A stretch of DNA of 64,000 nucleotides from Micropruina sp. (lineage in GTDB: Bacteria > Actinomycetota > Actinomycetes > Propionibacteriales > Propionibacteriaceae), in the NCBI GenBank assembly GCA_016711205.1, contig JADJTM010000001.1, positions 1,488,001 through 1,552,000 of the forward strand, read 5' to 3'. The notes beneath the pieces are model-generated. The model saw only the letters and a program-made list of their open reading frames with translations, was not told the DNA's origin and did no database searches. Below are positions 58,574 to 64,000 of the stretch, in pieces. The translations under genes were made by a program, and so were the position numbers. Numbering within the stretch: the first letter of the stretch is position 1; each line of letters starts with the position of its first letter.

Positions 58574-59686
58574 TCAGCTTTCGTGCGAGCGAATGGACGC
58601 GCGAGGACCGTCCTTCAACCGACGACGCCACTCGGCGACGCTCAGCACGATCAGCGTCAGGACGGTGAGCGGCAGCACGAAGGCGGTCAGCGCCAGGCTG
58701 AACACCGGCAGCATGCTGTGCTGCAGGGCCGTCAGCACCAGGTACACCAGGTACGTGGCGTAGAAGGCGACGAACGCCACACCCTCCCACCGCGCGATGC
58801 TGCCACCGACGAACGCCACCGGAAGCAGCAAGACGGCCGCCGCCACCATCACCGGCATGTCGAAGCGCACCGCCGAGGGCTCGACCGGAATCCCACCCCG
58901 GCTGACCAGCGCGGTGGCGCTCAGAACGACGCCAATGTTGAACAGGCAGCTGCCGACGATGTTGCCCACCGCGATGTCCCGCTCACCGCGCATGGTGGCC
59001 ACCAGCGAGGTGGCCAACTCGGGCAGCGAAGTGCCGACCGCCACCACGGTGAGGCCGATGATCAGGTCGCTCACCCCCCACGCGTGCGCCACCGCGGTGG
59101 CACCGTCGACCAGCCAGCCCGCGCCCAGCACCAGCAGGGCGACGCCCACAGCCACCAGGACCCCGTCCAGCCACAGGGGCCGTCGGCCCGGTTCGGACCC
59201 GCCCGGATCGGCGCGAGGGGCCGACTCGGCCGCCTCGCGACGGGATCCGATGATCGTGACGATCAGATAGGCGATCATCACGGCGAGCAGGATCACACCG
59301 TCGACCACGTCCAGCTTGTGGTCCAGCGACAGCACCAGCGCCAGTACGGAGATTCCGATCATCACCGGCACGTCGCGACGCACGAGCTTGGACGCCACGG
59401 TCAGGGGGGCGACGACGGCCGACACCCCCAGGATCAACAGCACGTTCGCGATGTTGCTGCCCACCACGTTCCCCACGGCCAGACCGGGGGTGCCGACGAT
59501 GGCGGACTGCACCGAGACCGCGAACTCCGGAGCGGAGGTGGCGAAGGCGACCACGGTGAGGCCGACCAACAGCGGCGACATGCCCAGGGACCGGGCCAAG
59601 CCGCCCGCTCCCCGCACCAGTACCTCGCCGCCGAGGGCGAGCAGGAGCAGTCCGCCGATGATCAGCAACACGGTCACGGCCTGCAT
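58574..59686 (-). CDS. Calcium/sodium antiporter (CaCA family, YrbG-like)
   Basis: 370 residues, about ten membrane segments. The two inverted alpha-repeats are ATSAPEFAVSVQSAIVGTPG with LAVGNVVGSNIANVLLI, and VGTSLPELATSLVATMRGER with DIAVGNIVGSCLFNIGVVL. These carry the conserved Glu and Asn of the ion site. It exchanges Na+ (or H+) for Ca2+ at the cell membrane. Start ATG 59686. No functional link to its neighbours is visible. Confidence 0.93.
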   Translation of the reverse strand: MQAVTVLLIIGGLLLLALGGEVLVRGAGGLARSLGMSPLLVGLTVVAFATSAPEFAVSVQSAIVGTPGLAVGNVVGSNIANVLLILGVSAVVAPLTVASKLVRRDVPVMIGISVLALVLSLDHKLDVVDGVILLAVMIAYLIVTIIGSRREAAESAPRADPGGSEPGRRPLWLDGVLVAVGVALLVLGAGWLVDGATAVAHAWGVSDLIIGLTVVAVGTSLPELATSLVATMRGERDIAVGNIVGSCLFNIGVVLSATALVSRGGIPVEPSAVRFDMPVMVAAAVLLLPVAFVGGSIARWEGVAFVAFYATYLVYLVLTALQHSMLPVFSLALTAFVLPLTVLTLIVLSVAEWRRRLKDGPRASIRSHES

Positions 59687-59909
59687 GGAATCACCCTATT
59701 TCGCTGGGGTCTTCCGCGGTGGTCATCGGCGCCGGAACGCGAAAACGGTCTACTTCGCCGGCGCCGCGTGTTTCTGCGTGAGGCTGCGCTGGATTCGACC
59801 GAGTGCGTGCTGTTCAACATGTGAAGGAAGGCCCCAACCCTGCTGGAGCGCGTCCGACGCAGGGGTTCCGGCTCGTAGCCTCCAAGGGATTACAACCCGC
59901 GGGGGGACA

Positions 59910-60320
59910 TCACGACGACCGGACCAGCCGACGTAACGCCCAGCGCGCCAACGGCCAGTAGGCCAGCACAGCCGGGGCGAAGCCGCGCACTGTCAGCGTG
60001 GTGGCCGAGCCCGCGGGTAGCTCTTCGACGCCGTGGTGCAGGGTGAACTCCAGCCCGGCGAACCTGACCCGCCAAGACCACTGCCTACGGTCGGCATCGA
60101 CGTGCAGGATCTGGAACGGTGCCCGGACGCCGAGCGGCCCAGCCACCTCGCCGGTCAGCCCTGCCGCGAGCAGGCGTGGGGAAGCATGCACCGCGCAGAT
60201 GTGCGGTGCCCAGCCCGTCCATTCGTCCAGATCTGCATAACGGCGCCACACCAGGGCGGCCGGCGCCGACCCTGTCACGCGCATCGGCAGCTCGAGGCAA
60301 CATCCCCGTCCGATACCCAT
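59910..60320 (-). CDS. SRPBCC family protein (polyketide cyclase/dehydrase-like)
   Basis: 136 residues (or 124 from ATG 60284). The Bet v 1-type fold is suggested by PAALVWRRYADLDEWTGWAP near the start, FQILHVDADRRQWSWRVRFA, and FTLHHGVEELPAGSATTLTV. Such proteins bind lipids or other small hydrophobic molecules. No ribosome-binding site is clear for either start. The gene is isolated between the antiporter and the tRNA genes. Confidence 0.7.
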   Translation of the reverse strand: MGIGRGCCLELPMRVTGSAPAALVWRRYADLDEWTGWAPHICAVHASPRLLAAGLTGEVAGPLGVRAPFQILHVDADRRQWSWRVRFAGLEFTLHHGVEELPAGSATTLTVRGFAPAVLAYWPLARWALRRLVRSS

Positions 60321-60472
60321 CGCAGCACAGTACCCACTGCCCTCACCGGTCACCCCTCGACTCCACGCTGCCAGCACGCGGCGCCACGGTCTGATCGGCC
60401 AGTCGAAGGCAGGGCCGGGCCGTCATCCTCGCGACGCTGCGTCGCAGACGCTTCCAGCGACCCAGAAAACAT

Positions 60473-60509
60473 GAAACCCCTTGTCAGAATCGCTCTGACA
60501 AGGGGTTTC
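60473..60509 (-). terminator. Strong hairpin terminator after tRNA-Glu
   Basis: GAAACCCCTTGTCAGA (60473-60488) and TCTGACAAGGGGTTTC (60494-60509) form a perfect 16-bp stem with a 5-base loop, followed on the minus strand by ATGTTTTCTGG. Confidence 0.9.
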
Positions 60510-60513
60510 ACCC

Positions 60514-60589
60514 TGGTAGCCCCGACGGGATTCGAACCCGCGCTACCGCCTTGAGAGGGCGGCGTGCTAGGCCGCTACACAACGGGGGC
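60514..60589 (-). tRNA. tRNA-Glu (CTC anticodon)
   Basis: Minus-strand cloverleaf of 76 bases including an encoded CCA. The 5' end is GCCCCCGTTGTGTAGCGG, the anticodon loop CCTCTCAAG (anticodon CTC), and the T arm GGGTTCGAATCCC. The acceptor stem is imperfect: positions 3-7 pair, but position 2 (C) faces C at 71, and position 1 forms a G-T pair. It decodes GAG. A strong terminator follows. Confidence 0.93.
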
Positions 60590-60660
60590 CCTAGCTGTCG
60601 CCCGCGCGACGACCCGAAGAAGAATACCTCAGCCAGCGCAGCCTCGGCCAATCCTCTGCG

Positions 60661-60732
60661 CTGGGGTACTAGGACTCGAACCTAGACTGACGGAACCAGA
60701 ATCCGGCGGGCTGCCAATTACCCCATACCCCA
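60661..60732 (-). tRNA. tRNA-Gln (CTG anticodon)
   Basis: 72 bases on the minus strand: 5' TGGGGTATGGGGTAATTGGC, anticodon loop GATTCTGGT (anticodon CTG), T arm TAGGTTCGAGTCCTA, acceptor TGGGGTA/TACCCCA with discriminator G. CCA is not encoded. It lies 71 bases upstream of tRNA-Glu, and both are likely to be co-transcribed. Confidence 0.95.
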
Positions 60733-60934
60733 TTGCCGGCCACTCGGACCAGCGAAGATCCACGTTACCGAATCGGCAGCACCCCGACCAAATCGACTCC
60801 GGCTCGTCCGCGTGCCGCCCATACCGGCGCCGTGGCCGCTGAAGGGTGCGCCTCGCCCCCTGCAAGAGACTGCCGGTCATGCGTGCCGCGGCGGAGGGCT
60901 GCAATCGGCCGACGGTGTCCGCCGGCGTGCTCAG

Positions 60935-61110
60935 GCGCCACCTTGTGGTTGATATGAGCCGGGTGCTCAGTGCTCCCTCGACGTTTCGCGAAGTTATGGT
61001 GGTTATGAATACCCCCCTGGGGTATTTATAACCACCAGAAAGTTGCGCCCGGGTCGCATGCCTCACGACACGCCGACCCGCCGCCGCTGATAACAACCAC
61101 AAGGTCGCAC
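60935..61110. repeat. Four inverted copies of a GCGC-ACYTTSTGGTKGTTAT motif upstream of the tRNA genes
   Basis: Copies: GCGCCACCTTGTGGTTGATA at 60935 (+), GCGAAGTTATGGTGGTTATG at 60988 (+), and on the minus strand 61024-61048 (GCGCAACTTTCTGGTGGTTA) and 61089-61110 (GTGCGACCTTGTGGTTGTTA). The second and third form a hairpin with 18-base arms (60998-61015 and 61019-61036, one mismatch) and a CCT loop. The gap 60733-61118 has no gene; the rest of it shows nothing else. Confidence 0.85.
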
Positions 61111-61118
61111 TTTGCCGA

Positions 61119-62105
61119 TCAGGTGCGTGCAGCCCAGGGGTCGATGCCGTCCGGCGCTCGAGTGCCCGGTGTGGTGGTGGCCAGCTTGAGCCGGTTGGCG
61201 ATCAGGATCGCCAGCACCGTGTAGGTGCCGAAGCCGACCAGATCCCAGCCGAGGTCGACCCAGCCGATGGTCTGGGTGGCCTTCACGTCAGCGATGGTCG
61301 AGTACAGCCCCGCGTAGCTGAACGCCATCACATTGTTGATCACGTGCGCGCCGATCGCGGCTTCAAGGCCACCGGTCTTGACCACCAGCACCCCGACCAG
61401 CACGCCGAACAGGAACCGGTCGAGAAACAGCGGAATGTTCTGCGTACCGTGAAACAACGCGAACAAGGCCGCCGAACACACCACGCCGAACCAGGGGCTC
61501 TTCGGCGCCAGGGTGTGGAACGACTGAAGCAGGTACCCGCGAAAGAAGAACTCCTCCGCCGCGGCCTGCAGCGGCGCGGTGAGCAGAATGACCACCAGGA
61601 ACACCCAGTAGTTCGGCTGCGGCGTCAACGTCGGCAACGGCTGTCCGAGATGCTGCACGAACAGGAACAGGTTGAACACCACCAGCGCCAGCCCCATGCT
61701 GAGCGCCAGGTAGCGCCACCGGAACCAGGGCCGCACCGACGCCAGCAACCCCGGATGCCGGCGATGCACGAACAGCACCACGGCCATGCTGATCGGAATC
61801 AGCGTGGCCAGCCCCAGATGCCCCGAAAACATGCCCCACGGGTTCGCGAACGCGGCAGACGCCCGCAGCCAGTCCTGGTAGGCGCCACCCGGCTGCACGA
61901 TCAGCCAGCCGATCCAATTCAACAACTGCGCCACGCCGGTGGCCAGCACGAAGAACAGCACCAACGCCGACACGATTCCGACGGACGAGCGCAGCTTCGG
62001 CCGGTCTTCCGCCCCGAGCAGAATCTCGTCATAGGTGACTCCGGACGGCGTTGCTTCCGTCGCGATCCGCTCGACCCAGGTGGCGGGACCGGGCTGGTTC
62101 ACCAC
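61119..62105 (-). CDS. CPBP family intramembrane metalloprotease
   Basis: 328 residues with about eight membrane segments. The catalytic motifs of the CPBP (Abi/CAAX protease-like) family are AAEEFFFRGYLLQ (EExxxR), ALFHGTQNIP (FxxxH type), and IGAHVINNVMAF (HxxxN type). In bacteria they take part in protein maturation or self-immunity; the substrate is unknown. The start is GTG 62105, one base after the stop of the FAH-family gene, so the two are translationally coupled. Confidence 0.93.
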   Translation of the reverse strand: MVNQPGPATWVERIATEATPSGVTYDEILLGAEDRPKLRSSVGIVSALVLFFVLATGVAQLLNWIGWLIVQPGGAYQDWLRASAAFANPWGMFSGHLGLATLIPISMAVVLFVHRRHPGLLASVRPWFRWRYLALSMGLALVVFNLFLFVQHLGQPLPTLTPQPNYWVFLVVILLTAPLQAAAEEFFFRGYLLQSFHTLAPKSPWFGVVCSAALFALFHGTQNIPLFLDRFLFGVLVGVLVVKTGGLEAAIGAHVINNVMAFSYAGLYSTIADVKATQTIGWVDLGWDLVGFGTYTVLAILIANRLKLATTTPGTRAPDGIDPWAART

Positions 62106-62106
62106 C

Positions 62107-62913
62107 TCAGTTCTCTTCCGCGACCACGAGGTTGGTCAAGGTGCCGATCGACTCGATGGTGACCGAGACCGAATCGCCTGGCTGCATCGGACCGACGCCC
62201 TCGGGGGTGCCGGTCAGGATGACGTCACCGGGCAAGAGGGTGGTGTAACTGCTGACGAACTCGACCAACTCGGCCACCCCGCGCACCATCAGCGACGTGC
62301 GTGAGCTCTGCTGGGGCACGCCGTTCAGGGTGGTGGCGATGCTCAGGTCGCCCACCTCGTCCAGGCTCAGGTGGGTGACGATCCACGGACCCAACGGGCA
62401 GAAGGTGTCGTAGCCCTTCGCTCGCGTCCACTGCTTGTCGCGGGCCTGCAGGTCGCGGCACGTGACGTCGTTGGCGACGGTGTAGCCGAAGATCACCTCG
62501 GCCGCCCGGTCGCGCGGCACCCGGCGGCAGATGCGTCCGATCACCACGGCGAGCTCGCCCTCGAAGTGCAGGTTCTCGGTTTCGGGCGGGTACACGATCG
62601 GCTCGCCCGGCCCGATCACGGACGTGTTCGGCTTGAGAAAGGTGAGCGGCTCCGCCGGCACGCTGGAGTTGAACTCGGCGGCGTGCGCGGCGTAGTTCTT
62701 GCCGATCGCCACCACCTTGCTGCGCGGAATCACCGGGGCGACCAGCCGCACCTCGCCCAGCGGCACCCGCTCGCCGGTGTAGTTGACCGGCCCGACCAGC
62801 GGGTCGCCGCTGATCGCGGCGATGGTGTCGGGGTGACCGGCGCCGTCCTGTTCGAGTTCGACGATTCCATAGCTGGGGTCGCCGCCGTCGGCGACGAAAC
62901 GGGCGATGCGCAT
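62107..62913 (-). CDS. Fumarylacetoacetate hydrolase family protein
   Basis: 268 residues, the short FAH form: VVAIGKNYAAHAAEFNSS, FLKPNTSVIGPGEPIVYPPE, LHFEGELAVVIGR (metal-binding Glu pair), and FGYTVANDVTCRDLQARDKQ with GYDTFCPLGPW. Members hydrolyse or decarboxylate acylpyruvate-type compounds. In many actinobacteria this gene precedes gltX. Here it is followed by the CPBP protease gene instead. ATG 62913 is the start. Confidence 0.92.
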   Translation of the reverse strand: MRIARFVADGGDPSYGIVELEQDGAGHPDTIAAISGDPLVGPVNYTGERVPLGEVRLVAPVIPRSKVVAIGKNYAAHAAEFNSSVPAEPLTFLKPNTSVIGPGEPIVYPPETENLHFEGELAVVIGRICRRVPRDRAAEVIFGYTVANDVTCRDLQARDKQWTRAKGYDTFCPLGPWIVTHLSLDEVGDLSIATTLNGVPQQSSRTSLMVRGVAELVEFVSSYTTLLPGDVILTGTPEGVGPMQPGDSVSVTIESIGTLTNLVVAEEN

Positions 62914-62977
62914 GGGGGCAGCCTAACCGGCCGCGCGCGCTGGTCACGCCCCACCCGCCGTTGCCATAATCGGCGCC

Positions 62978-64000
62978 ATGGGTGGCTACGACGTCGTGGA
63001 TCTGATCCGGGCCAAAAGGGACGGCCGCGCCCTCAGCGCCGCCGAGATCGACTGGCTGATCCCGGCCTACACGGCGGGGCAGGTCGGCGACGAGCAGATG
63101 GCGGCCCTGGCCATGGCGATCGTCTTCCGCGGCCTGGACGAGGCTGAACTGTCCACCTGGACTGCCGCGATGATCGCCACCGGCGAGCGGATGGACTTCT
63201 CGGCGCTGAGTCGTCCGGTGGTCGACAAGCACTCCACCGGTGGGGTCGGCGACATGATCACCCTGCCGCTGGCGCCCATCGTCGCCGCTTGTGGGGCGGC
63301 GGTTCCCCAACTGTCCGGACGGGGCCTGGGTCATACCGGCGGCACGCTGGACAAGCTGGAGGCGATCCCCGGCTGGCGGGCCGAGCTGGCCCCGGACGCG
63401 ATGCTACGGCTGCTGGACGAGGTCGGTGCCGTGATCTGTGCCGCCGGCCCGGGTCTCGCGCCGGCCGACAAGAAGCTGTACGCCCTGCGCGACGTCACCG
63501 GCACCGTCGAGTCGATCCCGCTGATCGCCTCGTCCATCATGAGCAAGAAGATCGCCGAGGGCACCCCCGCGCTGGTGCTCGATGTGAAGACCGGCGCGGG
63601 AGCGTTCATGCAACGGCGCGCCGACGCCGAGCAACTGGCCCACACCATGGTCGGCCTGGGCACCGCGGCCGGGGTGCGCACGGTGGCCTACGTGACCGCC
63701 ATGGACGCGCCGTTGGGCCGCGCCGCCGGCAACGCGGTCGAGGTCGCGCAAGCGGTCGACGTGCTGCGCGGCGGCGGACCGTCCGATGTGGTGGAACTCA
63801 CCCTCACGCTGGCCCGCGCGATGCTCGAGGTGGCGGGGGTCGACGCCGACCCGGCGGACGCCCTGGCGTCCGGCAAGGCGCTCGAGGTGTGGAACGCGAT
63901 GATCCGCGGCCAGGGCGGCGACCCGGACGCGCCCCTGCCGCTCGCGCGGCACACCAGGGTGATCCGGGCGCCGCGCTCAGGCGTGCTGACCCGGCTGGAC
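62978..64000 (+). CDS. deoA: Thymidine phosphorylase (3' end outside window)
   Basis: Phosphorolysis of thymidine to thymine and deoxyribose 1-phosphate. From ATG 62978 the frame is open to the window end (341 residues, of about 430 expected). MGGYDVVDLIRAKRDGRALS is the family N-terminus; the phosphate site is VVDKHSTGGVGDMITLPLAP, followed by GRGLGHTGGTLDKLEAIPGW, and SIMSKKIAEGTPALVLDVKT with GAGAFM. Divergent from the FAH-family gene. Confidence 0.95.
   Translation, partial: MGGYDVVDLIRAKRDGRALSAAEIDWLIPAYTAGQVGDEQMAALAMAIVFRGLDEAELSTWTAAMIATGERMDFSALSRPVVDKHSTGGVGDMITLPLAPIVAACGAAVPQLSGRGLGHTGGTLDKLEAIPGWRAELAPDAMLRLLDEVGAVICAAGPGLAPADKKLYALRDVTGTVESIPLIASSIMSKKIAEGTPALVLDVKTGAGAFMQRRADAEQLAHTMVGLGTAAGVRTVAYVTAMDAPLGRAAGNAVEVAQAVDVLRGGGPSDVVELTLTLARAMLEVAGVDADPADALASGKALEVWNAMIRGQGGDPDAPLPLARHTRVIRAPRSGVLTRLD

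Noticed and set aside
58517..59824. 435-codon + strand open frame opposite the Ca/Na antiporter
   Set aside because: His/Gln/Asp-rich shadow of the antiporter gene, with an extension into non-conserved intergenic sequence.

Overview
The window is a 64 kb chromosomal piece of a high-GC actinobacterium, most likely of the Propionibacteriales, although the species cannot be read from the sequence. The main signs are the recX-recA-DUF3046-clgR-cinA-pgsA-rimO-ftsK block, the lexA / nrdR-nrdJ neighbourhood with Actinobacteria/Firmicutes-type LexA boxes (TCGAAC-N4-GTTCGA), an NdgR/LtbR-type IclR regulator divergent from leuCD, a mycobacterial-style second recA promoter, and frequent GTG starts. No phage, plasmid, transposase, CRISPR array or secondary-metabolite cluster is visible. 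Most of the content is core chromosome.

Layout. 1-4.3 kb: tail of a GAF-type regulator, an aldehyde dehydrogenase with its usual DUF779 partner, then tesB and a PAC2 protein. 4.5-12.3 kb: the helicase gene hrpA, carrying an in-frame repeat insertion, and the xfp-PNPOx-usp fermentation/stress operon. 12.5-19.1 kb: a YbjN-like protein, an AEC transporter, an acyltransferase, a VTT-like membrane protein, a frame-disrupted DUF2786 gene and an MDR oxidoreductase. 19.3-25.2 kb: nrdJ-nrdR, an SOS-controlled small membrane protein divergent from lexA, and a DUF167 protein. 25.3-32.4 kb: a Na/Pi symporter, dinG, hflX, dapF, miaA. 32.5-36.6 kb: an accessory patch with an orphan MT0933-type antitoxin, about 950 bp of repeats without genes, a LysR-gabT divergent pair (gabT frame-disrupted) and a Pro/Gly/Gln-rich membrane protein. 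36.6-47.6 kb: miaB, rny, recX, recA, DUF3046, clgR, cinA, pgsA, rimO, ftsK. 47.8-56.6 kb: ggt, thiL, rarD, ddl, plsC, leuD, leuC, ndgR. 56.7-64 kb: an L,D-transpeptidase, a GNAT, a Ca/Na exchanger, a SRPBCC protein, tRNA-Glu, tRNA-Gln, a CPBP protease, a FAH-family hydrolase and the 5' part of deoA.

How it works together. DNA damage and replication are strongly represented. LexA boxes lie at the lexA promoter, at the small divergent membrane gene (a probable division inhibitor) and upstream of recA. recA has in addition a PafBC-type (RecA-NDp) promoter. nrdR precedes the B12-dependent reductase gene nrdJ, and their shared upstream region holds an NrdR box beside a cluster of DnaA-box-like 9-mers. 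tRNA and ribosome modification (miaA, miaB, rimO), RNA turnover (rny), ribosome rescue (hflX) and protein quality control (clgR) complete the core.

Non-coding structure is the most unusual part. At least five repeat families occur: a 'GCCGGGATGACG' family, present both as an intergenic 22-bp array and inside hrpA as a 54-bp in-frame array; a 'GGAACCGTCCCC' hairpin family; a long B-A-A-B repeat field; two stem-loops flanking ftsK that keep loop and 5' flank while the stem sequence changes; and four inverted copies of a TGGTKGTTAT motif upstream of the tRNA genes. Three genes (DUF2786, gabT, a membrane protein) are broken by frame changes that would each be repaired by adding one base, so assembly deletions must be excluded before calling them pseudogenes.
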